Assembly (NCBI GenBank): GCA_038373865.1
Contig: JAXGGA010002192.1
Coordinates: forward strand, 62,001 to 126,000
Source: Uloborus plumipes
Taxonomy: Eukaryota; Arthropoda; Arachnida; Araneae; Uloboridae
Reading direction: 5' to 3'
DNA: 64,000 bases
Each line of letters begins with the position of its first letter. Positions within the stretch are counted from its first letter, which is position 1. A program made the translations under genes and the position numbers. Below, one piece after another: positions 46,099 to 58,691 of the stretch. The notes under the pieces are model-generated. The model was not told the origin of the DNA and made no database searches. It worked only from the letters and a program-made list of their open reading frames with translations.

Positions 46099-46107
46099 TG
46101 GGCCAGC

Positions 46108-47424
46108 ATGAACAGCGCGGCTGTTATAGGCAGGCAACTGCGCCAGCAAAACACAGGTAGGGGAGCACCGCCCCCGGGAAAAGGCAGACAAAGAGCTTTA
46201 TCTCATCAACCTTTGACCTCGAACCAACTTCAGCAACTTCAGAAGAAGGAGGACGAGAAGAAAAAAGTGGGGACAATACAAAGCATCAGAAACAAGGTTA
46301 CCGTCCAGTGTATATGGCTAACTTGCAAAGCTTTGAGTGGTGGCATGATTCTTTTAATTATCGGTACCACTATGTCTGTAGTCGGTTTCTACGCGGACAG
46401 TTTATCCACCGAAGTCATAGAGTCGGGAAACAGGACCATCGAAGTGACTGATACGGACAGGCATTACCATCTTCACAATTTGACGTACGTCGGACCAGTC
46501 ATTATGGGCCTCGGAGGCTTCGTGATCGTGGCAGCTTTTGTTATGACTTTCGAGGGACATGATTCTGGCTCCAAAGTAGTCCCTATGACAGACGACCACA
46601 CGACCACTGATGGTTCTTTATTGACTAGTTTACTTATAGAAGAGAAAAGCAAAGACAAACAAAACGGCCCTTCTTCGAGCGGTCCTTACCTTTGCGTTCC
46701 GCAAACTACTTTTGATATACCAAATAGCACGAGAAAACCTTCTGTGACCCTTTCTAACAGTAAACCAGTCAAGACTCAAATCGCGAAAGAAGAAATCAAA
46801 TCATCCATGAAAACAAAGGCGAGTGAAAGCGTTTCAAGTCGAAAAAAAGAATCTCCGAAAGTTCAGATCAGCGTCCCAAACGGGCCGAGCAAAAGCGCTA
46901 AACCACCTCCGAGTTTGCCCCTGATGAGTAAAGACAACTGCATAGGCCCAAACGGTCGCATGAGGAACCGTGAACTTATGATGATGCAACTGTGCCTCGA
47001 TGAGTTTGTCCCATCTCCACAGGATATAGAAATTATAGACCCCGACGGCTGCGATACCCCGCGGCGGGACAATTCGTCAATGGACATGGAAGTCTATGTC
47101 TCGAACTGTCCCATCACCGTTCGCGTGCAAGTCGAACCACGGCATCTAGCCTCGATGGAAAGCGATGGCCTCTCGGACAGTGATATCTCGGATCCAGGAG
47201 AGATTGCTCGCATCTCGAGACGGGACATGGACTTCCCCGAGCAGCAAATGCCGCTGCTGGGCCGCTGCAGTCCCGCCTTCTCATCTCCAGAGTTCCGAGG
47301 AGGAGCTTGCTCGATGCCGCTGCTGAAGCGGGACTCGTCGTCGCGGAGGTTCCCGCTCCTCAGGCAGGGGGCTCTGGACAGCGGCAGGGCCCTCGACGTG
47401 CAAACTGAAACTTCTCTAGCGTAA
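46108..47424 (+). CDS. TMEM200-like two-pass membrane protein
   Basis: An intronless 438-residue frame. Residues 1-65 are basic and Gln/Lys-rich (KKEDEKKKVGTIQSIRNK). A first membrane segment spans about 69-94 (GGMILLIIGTTMSVVGFY) and a second about 127-148 (YVGPVIMGLGGFVIVAAFVM). The roughly 32-residue loop between them has two N-glycosylation sequons (N108-R-T, N124-L-T), placing the loop outside the cell or in the lumen and both tails in the cytoplasm. The pair 'G-x-x-M-x-x-V-G-F/Y' and 'G-P-x-I-M-G-x-G' is the signature I associate with the TMEM200 (DUF2371) family. Human members are roughly 300-620 residues, so the length fits. The long C-terminal tail (150-438) is Ser/Pro-rich and probably disordered, with acidic serine clusters (SDGLSDSDISDPGE). 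The start has A at -3 and an in-frame stop 9 bases before it. The molecular role of the family is not established. GC content is much higher than the surroundings. Confidence 0.75.
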   Translation: MNSAAVIGRQLRQQNTGRGAPPPGKGRQRALSHQPLTSNQLQQLQKKEDEKKKVGTIQSIRNKVTVQCIWLTCKALSGGMILLIIGTTMSVVGFYADSLSTEVIESGNRTIEVTDTDRHYHLHNLTYVGPVIMGLGGFVIVAAFVMTFEGHDSGSKVVPMTDDHTTTDGSLLTSLLIEEKSKDKQNGPSSSGPYLCVPQTTFDIPNSTRKPSVTLSNSKPVKTQIAKEEIKSSMKTKASESVSSRKKESPKVQISVPNGPSKSAKPPPSLPLMSKDNCIGPNGRMRNRELMMMQLCLDEFVPSPQDIEIIDPDGCDTPRRDNSSMDMEVYVSNCPITVRVQVEPRHLASMESDGLSDSDISDPGEIARISRRDMDFPEQQMPLLGRCSPAFSSPEFRGGACSMPLLKRDSSSRRFPLLRQGALDSGRALDVQTETSLA

Positions 47425-47703
47425 TGTCTGTGCTCAGCGTCTTTTTGTTTTGGATGCTGTTGTTTGATGTTTCGTGCTACACTTCGTGGCTCAGACACTA
47501 ATTTCTGCCCACAAAGCAGTGCTTGCAGCATGTGTGTGTCCGTCGTTGTCTTCAAGTGTAACGTTTGTCCCCTTCCGCATGTGTGCGAATACTTTCGTCT
47601 CTGCGTGGGTAAGTGTTCATTTATATTTTCTTCATACTCACCTACCTATACAGACCTATTTACCTGTCCTCAAAGTGGAACTGGGACATTTAAGATAAAT
47701 AAA
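47425..47703 (+). other. Probable short 3'UTR
   Basis: About 280 bases from the stop codon to the first AATAAA. It includes GT-rich sequence near 47530-47620. GC content falls back to the AT-rich level within it. Confidence 0.5.
47698..47703 (+). terminator. Polyadenylation signal AATAAA
   Basis: A canonical hexamer 274 bases after the stop codon of the TMEM200-like gene, followed within 50 bases by TGTGTATTTATC-type U/GU-rich sequence. Other AATAAA words occur by chance in such AT-rich DNA, so this is the nearest, not the proven, site. Confidence 0.55.
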
Positions 47704-50700
47704 CATTAAGTATGTGTATTTATCACTTTTACAACTGATTTCAATTCATTATCTTTTTATTATAAGTATAAAATGAGCTCATTTCGAACTAAAGAGCTAA
47801 ATCTTCTCTTAAAAATAGTCAATTACAGCTAGCTAATGTTACTATGATTTGGAATCTTCAATAACATGTTCTAAATAATTTATAATAAGAAAACTTTTGT
47901 AAAAGTTCTTTTCATTTAAAATATTACTATTTAGGTATGTTTTAATAATTTTCCTTGACATCAACATTTAAAAAAAGTCAATAGTGAAAACAATAGTAGC
48001 GATCTTTTCTTTTCAAAATTGAAACATTGAAAAGTTTTAAATATCTTTCATATGAGTAGAATATGTTCACATTAAAAAACATTTCAGTTCATATGTATGA
48101 ATGATATTTCAAACCATTTGATATTTTATTCAAAAACATTTTATACCCTAAGCATGAATGGTATTTAGTACTTTTTTATTTGATGATTTTTTTTTTTTGT
48201 CATCTGCATATCAGCTATATCTTAACATTTCGTCAAATTTCCGTGAACATTTAATCAGACATACTCAATTTCATTAAAAGTATCTCTTTTTACTTTCACT
48301 GTGTGTTTTTGCTTTGACTGCATTAAATTAAATAATTATTGATATGTTATTTTATGCTTTAATGAAATAGATTGAAGAAACAAGTGTTATGCCTTTGATA
48401 TTATTTTCATTTATTCGATCTGAGAAAAATACAAAGCTGTTTTATAAGAAAACGTATAAAAGTATTAAACTAAAATATATTTTATTTTATGCAATCTAAC
48501 ATTTTAAAGAACAGCTATATTTTGATCGCAGTTTTAGAATCTTTTCAACTTCATTTAGTTAACATTTATTACTAGAAAGTTTCTCTCAATGATTTTATTT
48601 CGAACTTTTAAGCGAAAGAGAACTTTTCCTACCCACACATCCAATACATAGTTATTTTTCAATAATCATATACTTTTTTTACGGATTAAATATACGGTTT
48701 ACTATTTTGTTGCATTATATACGACAATCATGCGTCAAGTATTTATCGTAGGTAAGCATAATTGTTTAGTTTGTAATATAATTATCAGTTTTAGGTATTG
48801 CAGTTATATTGCTTTGAAATTTTATGATGGAGAACCCAAATGAAAAACTTTTAATATTTTTCACATAAATGTGTTATTTCACTAAAATATCAGACAGTTA
48901 GATCTGGAGGTTTTACTTATTTATGGAAAGTAATATATTTCCTTTAAATTGGTAAACAAAATATTAATAAAACACAAATGATGCAAGTTATTGCAGAGAC
49001 ATACTACGAAATAACAAAAAAACCCTTTTCCAAAGCAGAAGACAAGAATTTATGGATGAATGAACATCCAGTAAATGTTTTCTTTCGTCAATGAGTTCAC
49101 ATCTTAAACTTTGAAAAATCTGCCAAGTTCTGTAAGCAGAAAAGTTGAAGCGATTGTACATTTGCAATATTTACAACGCCTTACAATCATTTTGATTAAT
49201 TTATTATGAGCAGAAACATGCAGTTTGATTTTCTTTAGATTTATCTCATTCGTACAAAAGGCAAACAATATATTAACGAAAAACTGTTATGACCGTTTTC
49301 TCAAAATATATTTTAGATTGAACATACGTGCAAATATGCAACTTAAGAATAAAATCGAAATCGTTTCTTTTACTGTTTTTCATCTTATAACTTTAATATC
49401 GTACAATGTCTTTTTATCTTCGGGTTTTTCGTGCGTTTGCCTGAAACTATGTTCACATGTGACATAGGATTTGGCTCTATTCCTAAAATTTGTACAAAAT
49501 TAACCGCATATTTTTTTATACATGTTTTTTGTTTTTTAGTGTATTAGCATAGATAGCCACTTATGAGTTCACCAAAGGTTTGGTACTTGTGCACACATTT
49601 GAGGCAAGTTTTCTTGTTTTTCTCTTGCCAATAGTTGTCTATAATATAAATATATATGTTCCTTTGGTTTTCTACGCTTTACCAGATATTCGGTACTCTT
49701 TTCTTCAAATATTGTAGAATATTTTCCAAAAGAACAGTCTGTAAGAACTATAAATGAGAACTTCTTCGCTTTTGCGGTTTGAAAAATATAGAAAAGCATT
49801 TAATTTAATCAAGAGCTTTTTATGTATTTATAGATTCAGAAAAAACTTGATTACTAAGGGGCTTAAGCAAATGTTTTGATCTTGGTAGCTAATTAGTTAC
49901 TTTCTAAATTTCGATAACAATTCGCTTCGGTAACTAAAATACTTTAATTTTAGAATAAATAGAGTAAAAAATGTAAGCAGTAAGTTTTAAATTAATATCA
50001 AAATGCACCAATAATCATATTGTAAACAATGGAATTTTGTACATCTTTTAATATGAACAATTACTTTCAAAATATTAAATATACTTTTAATAAGAATAAT
50101 TACGTTTCAAAGCGCTAAATATATTTATAGTATGAATAATTCCTTTTCAAAGAGTTCAATATACTTTTAATAAGAATAATTATTTTTCAAAGTGTAAACG
50201 AAATGATAAAGTTGACACTTTAACTGAAATGTTTCAAGAAAAAGACGCACTCTAGGATCTAATGTTCAGACGTTCCATAACATGATGATTTTCTCGATAC
50301 ACTTAGTTGATGGTTTTAGCGATTTATTATTTCAATCTACTAATTAATATGTTTAACTTGTGTAGTATGTCAGTTAAAAACTCACGTACGAACACAACGA
50401 CACTACTTAAGGGGAGAATGATGCGCCTTGGACATAAGTATATATCTTGGACTTGCATTATTTTTAACTTTACTTTATTAATTTCGCGTTCACGTAGTTT
50501 ACATCTTTATCACCATAGTTCCCAGTATAGCTAAATTACTTTCATCAAAGTTACAAATTTGACATATAATGTAATTGAAGAGAAAATTCTTTCATTAAAA
50601 GTAAATATTTTTCTTTTCACTTAGTTTTTGTTTATTGTCCTGTATAGGAGCCTCAGGAGAGATAATAAGTATTCTGCGCAACAAAGTCTTGGTCTATACT

Positions 50701-51102
50701 CGGCATGGTGATTAAATTTTATAATAGTAATATAACTTGAAGCAATAAAAAGTGTACTTTGGATAGGTCCAATGTATCCTTTGGTTCCTAGATCTATACC
50801 TAGAGCTATGATAAAAATCACCATTCTGCTTTTTTGATAAATATCATTATGGTTTTTAGATCTTGATACGATTTTGCTTCATGACTAAAGCTTATTTTAA
50901 GTGACATCTAAAACATTTTGATTAAAACCTCATGCCTTTAATGATGAACAATCGCATAATTGCAACTTTTTTAGAAACGAATCTAAAACACGTAATCACA
51001 AGCAAGACAATTGTTAGTAAGTTAAAGATTTAAAAAGAAGAAATTTTGAAAAACCTTGCTGAACTGGGTAAACGTTTTGGCTATAAATCACTGGTTTATG
51101 TA
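47704..51102. other. AT-rich sequence downstream of the TMEM200-like gene, no repeats seen
   Basis: No open frame with family signature, no terminal repeats and no RNA gene. A locally repeated motif AATATACTTTTAATAAGAATAATT occurs in three or four diverged copies at about 50045-50190, a degenerate ~60-bp tandem repeat. Confidence 0.55.
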
Positions 51103-52472
51103 CAATGTTGCCAGATGTCCCGGATTTCAAGGGACCATCTCGTTTTTTGAAACATTGTCCCGCGTCCCGGGGAACCTTGATACGGGACGGCTAAAGTCTC
51201 GTATTCTAAGCTAGGAGCAACATTTTATCAAACGAAGCATTATTTTCAGAAAAAATGTAGTAAAAAATGTGAAATAGAGTGATAAGAAAATTGGTCGAAT
51301 AATCATTTCTGTTTCAAAATGTAATGTTAGTTCTCTGTTCAGTTAGAGCAGAAATCAGTCCAACAAATGTTTCGTTCATTCTAAAAGTGGTGTATTTCCT
51401 TGCTAATGATTTTATTCTACCTTATTATATAAGGCCCTTTCCAAATTCTTCCTATGAAAGAAATATAAGTGTTCAGCTATTATTAGTCACTAGATATTTA
51501 TCTTTTGAAATGTGCTCTCCTTCGCTTTTATACTAAAAGTTGTAACTAAATGTTATTCCATGTAGCAAACAAATCCTCATTTTAAAAATATGAAGATACA
51601 CAAAATTTTTACCATGAGTGACAGAAATTTAAATTGCAATGAGTTTTATAGTCACCTAAAGACAATCAAAACTTAGAAAGAATTATTACAGCAGTAAAAT
51701 TAAGAAGCAAATATGACTTTAAAAAAGAAGAAAAACATCGGCATTATATTAGAATAATCGTTATGTGTAATATTGAGAAAACGGTACAGGTTTTTTTTGT
51801 TACTTGTTTTAGATTAACTTCTTATTGTTGATTCAAGTAGTAAGGTTTAATTCTATGTCAACGCAATTATAATCAAAATTTTCGTTAATGACTCATTAAA
51901 ATTATTTTGCCCGAATTCAAATTTTCTCATGAGTTAGTCTAGTTTTTTGAAAGTACATATTAAACATTAATCACGACTATTATATCTTTCACGCCAAGAC
52001 AGGTCCCTCATTTGGAGAATCAGGTTGGATGGTTAATAGCCCCCATCCTCTATTTTTGGGCATTTAATGTATTTGCAAATAAGTGGCATGCCATCTGATC
52101 GTTTTTTTTTTTGGTCTAATATACATTGAATATAGTATACCGTTTGCTCCCCTGGAAAAATTCAAAATGATGGACTAACGTTAGAAAAAAGAGGGTTGAT
52201 AACAGGGAAATATGGGACAGGATATATAATTTTTACAATAGTTAGTGTTGAACATCTTCCTACTAATATTCGTAAAGAAAAATAACTATGCATATGCAAT
52301 GGTAAAAAATGTAGTTTTTATTCATATGCTCATTGTGTATTTTTTTAAACGTATATTTGGGAGAAACGTTTGATATTAAAATCAAAGTTGTAAAAATTCA
52401 ACCTTTAGACTTCATATCTCAACCCCCCCCCCATACGCCTGTCCCGTATTTATAGTAAATCTGGCAGCCATG
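51103..52472 (-). mobile_element. hAT-type non-autonomous element, older copy with insertion
   Basis: The ends are CAATGTTGCCAGATGTCCCG and, inverted, CATGGCTGCCAGATTTACTA. The flanks TTTATGTA (51095-51102) and CTTATGTA (52473-52480) form an 8-bp duplication with one difference. Body sequence matches, inverted, the 575-bp copy at 60398. About 700-800 bp of extra sequence (about 51505-52235) was acquired later, including a second small MITE near 52000. Confidence 0.8.
52000..52173. mobile_element. Copy of the CAGGCCCGTCATTT MITE (nested, diverged)
   Basis: Collinear with 55386-55545: CAGGTCCCTCATTTGG at the left, ATAAGTGG in the middle, CCCCTGGAAAAATTCAAAATG near the right. The right terminus is decayed. 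Confidence 0.6.
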
Positions 52473-55377
52473 CTTATGTATAATACTGTATAAGCATCGC
52501 ATTTCTTCAGCTTAGCTTATAGCTATATGTAGACTTTACTAATTATTATGTACTGAAATACTTCCATCAAAATTTCCAATAAAACATATATCAGTGGAAT
52601 GTTTTTATACCTCAGATGCACGTAATAAAGTTTGAGTCGAAAGGAAACCAATATCTGCAGGGTTTTAGATTTTTTAAACCTGGTTCAAGCCAGACTTTAG
52701 TAATAAATTATGTACTGAAATACTTCCATCAAAAATTTCCAATAAAACATATATTGTGTATGATAGGCTAGAGGAAAACTTGCTTGGTTATTAGTAAATA
52801 TGAACTTAAAAGGTGAAAAGTTAAAAAAAAAGTTCAAAGTATCCTATCTTCCTCTATTACTTCACTACTTTTAGTCCGAAGCATTTGAGTTTCGTAGATT
52901 TTCCTTAAAAATTTTATGATATAAAGTAAACAACTTTAGTTCTCAAAAGATAGTACTTTTTCTCTCTGTACGTACATACGTTATTTCCTTAAAATTATGA
53001 AGTAGCATGCATGGTATATATAAAAACTAAGGTTTTTTCGCGTTACTTCTTCTAAAACCTCTTTCTCCTAGAATGTTACCTTATTTCTATTCATAGATAT
53101 TTTCCAAAAATCAACCAGAAATTTCAACTTATATGCATATTAAAGTGTACATTAATGCATACTAATTCATTTTTGAAACTGCAGTACCCTGAAACCCTGT
53201 ATCTTTGGCGTAACGATTTAAACTGTATGTGTTATTCTTGGTGCATATGATGTGGCACAATCTTATCCCTTGCTGGCCCTAAGTCACCCAATAAGACAGT
53301 ATAGAATACTAATAGGGCTTTGCTTCATTTCTAGATTATGCTTTTTTTTACATTGACTATTTGACGCATAATTGATGTTGATTTTTTAAAAAATTTAATA
53401 ATGGATTTGAAATACAATTTATTTTAATCAAAAAGTATTTCAATTCTTATAATAAACTGTTATAGAACAGATTCTCAGTAATAAGCTACAAACCTAATGA
53501 TTTTCAGGAAGTCAATTTTATGGCACTCTAAACTTCGTTAACTTTATATTATGTATCGTAACTTTTAAGGGACGATTTTTCTTTCCTTAATAAAAAAAAA
53601 TTATTTTTTACATAATATTTTTTTAATTTTTTTTCCTGTCCATTAACCAGTAAAAAAATTTCTTTGGAAAAAAATGCCATGCATTAATGGGTTAATCTGG
53701 CAAAAAGAAAAAATACATTACTTTTTTCAGCATTTGTTAATTCAATGAGTTTTTTAAAGTTCTGAACGGTTAAGATTGCTCACTCTTCTATATTCTATGA
53801 CGAATAAAAATTTTGCAAACTCAATATTAAGAAAATTTTTCAATATATTTGTCAATACTTTACGACATGTCCCTGTAAATTGTTCTCTGTTTTTTAGTTA
53901 AAGTTGGATTTTGCCAAATGATTTTTAATTATAAATTATACCCTTAAACGAACCTATTTTAAAAGATTCTCAAAATTCAGGCATTTGAGGGTTGAAAATA
54001 TTTAGTAAACAAACTTTTTTTTAATACATAGAGTTTATCATAAGTTAGTTTTAAAGCAGCTATACTATTAGCGAAGCGTTTTTTCTCTTCGATAATCATA
54101 CATATTTTTAAAATATATGATTATAGTATTAGTATTTATCGCATTATTAATCTGTTATGACTGGTGACACACCAATTATTACACGTTTTGAAATAAGGGC
54201 ACTGCGTAAACGTGCCCTAGGCATAAACATGCCCCGGTCAACCCTAACTGCTACTGGCGCAAACGTGATGTATTCCAGTATGCATATTATACATGGGTCA
54301 TTCTCAGAAAAAGAGGACTTTGCTTAATATCCGATATTTATAAAAAAAAGTTAATAAATTAAAAATTAATATGAACGGATTATAACTTTCAATAAAACTG
54401 AAAGAATGCAAAGAAACTGCAAATTGAGCGAAAATTTTAAAACTTATTGTTAAAAACCTGTCCGTCTGTGGACTGTTACCCCCTACGGTCAATAAATAAA
54501 CCCTCATAATTTTGATTGAGAACGTATTCAAAAGACTAGACTCAAAACGGAAAGTACATTATAAATTTTAAAGTACTCGTATTTCCATAATAAATGTCCG
54601 TATTCAGAGTAATAGATCACGTCTGTAAACAGAAATAAATCCAAGAAAAATTAAATATTTTATTTGTTTACACACTTGTGTGTGAATGAATACCTTGTCG
54701 GTCAATAAATCGAAAGCGTGCCACCACTTATCAAGTTTCTTTCTTGCCGATAAGCACGAAGTGCTGCCGAAGCAATTCTTCCATTCTGGTAAAAAAGCTT
54801 CATGAATAATGTGATTTCTTTCCTGATCAGAGCCCTATTCACTATAAACGAACGATATCTTTAAACCAAAACGTATAACATATAGAGCAAAACTACTCTC
54901 TGATCGTTTGCATACCGCACCCTTGCAAGAAAACACACGTCGAAATTGGCTAATTTTACAGTAGAGTAAACAGAAAACTAGTGGTTTCTTACTGGTTAGC
55001 CGTTGCTAGTCTTTTGAAATGAATATTCATTGATATTTTTTAATGAAATGTATGTATAAATAACTTAGATTTTCTTTATAGTACTACTTGTTTAGTTTGT
55101 CCCGTCTTTTATATATGTATATATTTAAATTTTAGTTTGACTTGTGTCACCATTAGTGCTACCTAGCGAAAACTATCAAAATTTCAATAGTGAAACTTCT
55201 TCACATAAAAGAGCACAATGTTTTGATATGTTTCATACAAAAATCAGAAAATTGGGATTTTTTGAGTCATGCCACTTTTCTTGCGAGGGTGCGATATGGT
55301 TTTAGTAGCACAGTGCATCTTAGGCAAAATTTGAAACTATATATTTTCTACGAAAATCTTCGACGCATGATTTTTGT
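52473..55377. other. AT-rich intergenic sequence
   Basis: No gene. A GC-richer 100-bp patch at 54190-54280 has repeated ACGTGCCC/ACATGCCCC words. The duplicated segment TATGTACTGAAATACTTCCATCAAAATTTCCAATAAAACATATA is present at about 52548-52592 and 52710-52754 (spacing about 162 bp). Confidence 0.5.
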
Positions 55378-55385
55378 TATAAAGC

Positions 55386-55545
55386 CAGGCCCGTCATTTA
55401 GGGGGGGTCAATTCCCCCCCCTGGCTTTGAGAAATCAATGCACTTACATATAAGTGGGCGTAGTTTTTAATGTTTTCCGATGAAATTGCATTGAGTTTGG
55501 ACCCTTTGCCCCCCCCCCCTGGAAAAACTTGAAATGTCGTCCCTG
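55386..55545. mobile_element. 160-bp hAT-type MITE
   Basis: The ends are CAGGCCCGTCATTTAGGG and, inverted, CAGGGACGACATTTCAAG. The flanks TATAAAGC (55378-55385) and AATAAAGC (55546-55553) form an 8-bp duplication with one difference. C-runs (GGGGGGG near 55402, CCCCCCCCCC near 55510) sit just inside. No coding sequence. Confidence 0.75.
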
Positions 55546-55553
55546 AATAAAGC

Positions 55554-57305
55554 TTTGAAATTGCGCGCACTCACACACATACACACACATTCGAATCCGA
55601 TTAGTAGAACTGGAGTTATGAGTCTCCGAGTAGTTGTCAGTTTAATTTTAACCACCTTGTACATGATGTTAATACCATATCGATGATATTCAAATTTCAT
55701 TTCATTCAACATACCGTTTAAAATGGTGTATCGTCGAAAATACCGGATTCAATTGCTTACGAATTAATTAAGATAATGACTGATAAAGTGGAAAGTCTTG
55801 TAGAGTTCTGTATGTTTACTGGGCGTAGGATGTTTGAAGAAGTTATCTGCACTTTTTAAAGATTTATTAAATATTTCATTTTCGTTTGTCAATAGAAATA
55901 AAGAAATCCTACCTAAAAAAGTTAGTAAGCTATCAAATTAACTAATTAAAATATCAACACGAAACATAGTTCTAACTATATGTAAATCTTGAGAATATTC
56001 ATAACTAAATATTTACACAAATATTGAATAGAATTATTTTTATTAAAAAAATGACACAATTTCCCGCAACCACATCACTTTTACCGTCATTCCCTAGGTG
56101 GCCGCATAAGCTTGCCTTTTAGCAAATAAAGTAGAAGTTTAAAATGTAATCTAACTGTCAAAAATTAAACAGATTTGATTCCAACTGTTTCAAGATTAAT
56201 ATTTTGAAAAACTGCAAAAATGTGAATTATTTGTATATTTTTGTTTAAAGCGGTGAAAAAAATATTTAAAATTTTTTTGTAACATGTCCCATGAAACATG
56301 TTACAAAAGTGTCACAACGTGACGTATGTGAAACGTTACAAATTTTGTCACTTAAGATAGGAGTCCTGCCCCATAATGTTCGTTCAAAGCAAACCGTGTA
56401 ATGCGCTTCAAATATTTCTTGGTGCTAATGCTACTTTTAAAATTAAGGTTTTAAATTTTTCAAATTTAAAAATTCCCACATTTGGGGGGGGGGGGATAAA
56501 CAGTGATGGAGAAATAAACATACAATTTTCTACCTCAAAATCCTAGTATTAATATTTAAAAAAAAATCAAAGCGCATTTAATTATTTAATTTAATTCAGA
56601 CTATTTTGTGAGATATTTCCACTATTATTGAGTCGTTTTACGTGTTTTGTCCTTTATGTTTTCTACGAAATAAGCTAAAAAGAAGCTAGGCTAAGAAAAT
56701 GCAAATTAATTAAATATTCCAATGCCCTCAAGAAACGTGGTGCAAAAATAACTAAATTAAAGAAATGTCATGAGCTCGAAGAAATATGCTTCTATAAAAC
56801 CAAAACAGGATTCTTAGGAAAACGCTTATTAATTCCTTTTTATGTCTTTTACGAAATGTAATTAGTTTTATACAAATATAGCAATGATAAATGAGCCTCT
56901 TCAACCACATGAATTCTTCTGACATTGAGCCCTTTTCTTTATCTTTGAATGAAATGTCTTGAATGAAACATTTTAAAAACTTTTACCTTTAGCGAAACAT
57001 CTATAATTTTAATTTCCTTCATTTCTTTAGGTACTAATGCGATCGTTAAAACCACATTTTTTAAAACTTAATTAAAGCACGAATGGATTGCATTGATGAT
57101 TTAATTAAACGAACTAAGAAGAAGGAGTTGACTATTTTATGTTGTTTGCACATTAAGGGTCTAAAAATATTACGGCTATTAGTCTGGAGTCAAAGCTACG
57201 AGTGAAATAAATACATAAGGACATAAATAACGTGTTTAATACCCCACCCCCCCCGTACGGTCATACTGTGACCAGTATGAAAAGTAATAATGCGTTTTCT
57301 GTCAC
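55554..57305. other. Intergenic sequence
   Basis: No gene recognised. (CA)n-rich sequence at 55567-55588. A small hairpin, TAACATGTCCCATGAAACATGTTA, lies at about 56280-56303. Confidence 0.5.
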
Positions 57306-57309
57306 ATTT

Positions 57310-57522
57310 GTCTTTGCAAGGAATCTCTGCTGCCAGTATTATAGTGTAGTTTTTACAGTATAATACAGTTAATTTTATGGTAATAAACTGTAAGATTGCT
57401 AATTTTACAGTAATGAACTGTAAAATTACTAGTTTTACAGTTTATTACTGTGCATTTTAGTTTTAACTGAAATCTCTACTTTCAGTATTATACAGTAAAA
57501 AAAAGTTTATTTTTTTTCAGTG
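57310..57522. mobile_element. CACTGCAAAAAA-family MITE, copy 4
   Basis: The right end TTTTTTTCAGTG is followed by TA (57523-57524). The interior repeats TTTTACAGTAATGAACTGTAAAATT and GTTTATTACTG. The left end is degraded, starting near GGAATCTCTGCTGCCAGTAT. Confidence 0.6.
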
Positions 57523-57524
57523 TA

Positions 57525-58688
57525 GCAAACACCAAAACTTTCGGAAAAACACTTTTAAGTACTTAATATAACCTTCCGACGATAGCCGTTCCTCCACTCA
57601 AGAGAATATAATATAAAAGTTTCCATTGGGAATTGATATAACTGTTTGTAAACGCTATTCAAATTAAACAGATAGCTCCTGAAAATACAAAATTTAACCA
57701 TGTGAGCCAAAAATTTCTTTCAAGTTTACTTTAAATTATCATACATGCCACACATTTTACAAGACCTATCCAGTAATAAATGAAGCGAAATGTTTGTAAA
57801 TACTTTGTTTTAACGTCAAAGGAGCCAATGCTATATTTTCTTGGTGAAAATAAAAAATTGTATCAAACTATATATCCCACATTATATCGTACCAAACTCA
57901 TGATGAAGGTAAAAACGGCCTCTTCAATGCTCAGGTTATTTAAAACTTCAGTTTGAACTTTCTGCTTTTCTTTTTTTACTTAAAAAGTTCCATTTTAATG
58001 ACTAATGCGAAAGAGCCCATTTTCAGAGTTCAAAAAAAAAAAAAAAAAAAAAAACTGTTTAAAACTTTGTAATCTTCTGTATTGATAAGATATTAACATT
58101 CAATTTATATTCAGCTTGCTACATTTTGAAACTGGAATTCCGTTGTACCAATTCACCAGCTGAATTCAATTTCAAAAATTCTGGCCCTAAGCGAGCCCAT
58201 CCATATGCAAACACTTACCCAACATTCGAGGTGTAAACATGGTAGAAAAATCGGAAAGGGCTGCATTAACTTGCATAACAGGAAATGCTTGTTTTGAATT
58301 GAATCTCATTTTAAAGTAAAACACAGAGGCAGAAGAAATAAATCGTAACTTGTTTCTAAAAATATTCAAAATAAAACAGGAAACTAAGGTCCTATAAGAA
58401 ATGATAAAAGAGGAAATGTTCCTTAATCTTAGTATAAGTATCGAATATTTTGTTACTTATCAGTATTTAATGTCGCAAACGGTACAAATACCAAATGCAG
58501 AGATTTTGTATGGCAAATTTGAAATTTCACATTTTAAAAGCATTAATAACATTGAAAAATAACTTACTGTATTACAAGAAAATAAAATCCTTAAGTACGT
58601 ACAATGCGGAAACTAATAATTAAATAATGACATTGAATTAAAATTGCGTATCAATGAACCTTCTGAACATTACAAAAAAAAAAAATAT
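57525..58688. other. Intergenic sequence
   Basis: No gene. A run of about 25 adenines at 58029-58053 may be a retrotransposed tail or simple slippage; no upstream element is recognised. Confidence 0.5.
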
Positions 58689-58691
58689 ATA

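Larger units (their letters stand above)
45590..46107 (+). promoter_or_regulatory. GC/CpG-rich leader of the TMEM200-like gene (promoter plus 5'UTR)
   Basis: Sequence composition changes sharply from AT-rich to GC-rich with many CpG dinucleotides, unlike the rest of the window, and stays so into the coding region. This marks the promoter and 5'UTR of the gene starting at 46108. A TATTAAAAT word lies at about 45589 but no convincing TATA/initiator pair is evident. The frame of the protein is open upstream from about 45838 to a stop at 46096-46098, which confirms that the CDS starts at 46108 rather than farther upstream on an unspliced transcript. Confidence 0.65.

Noticed and set aside
47094..47555. 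153-codon minus-strand frame opposite the TMEM200-like CDS
   Set aside because: A shadow of the GC-rich coding strand, with no domain or promoter of its own.
58029..58053. Poly(A) run as the tail of a processed pseudogene
   Set aside because: No coding or element sequence recognisable upstream and no flanking direct repeat seen.
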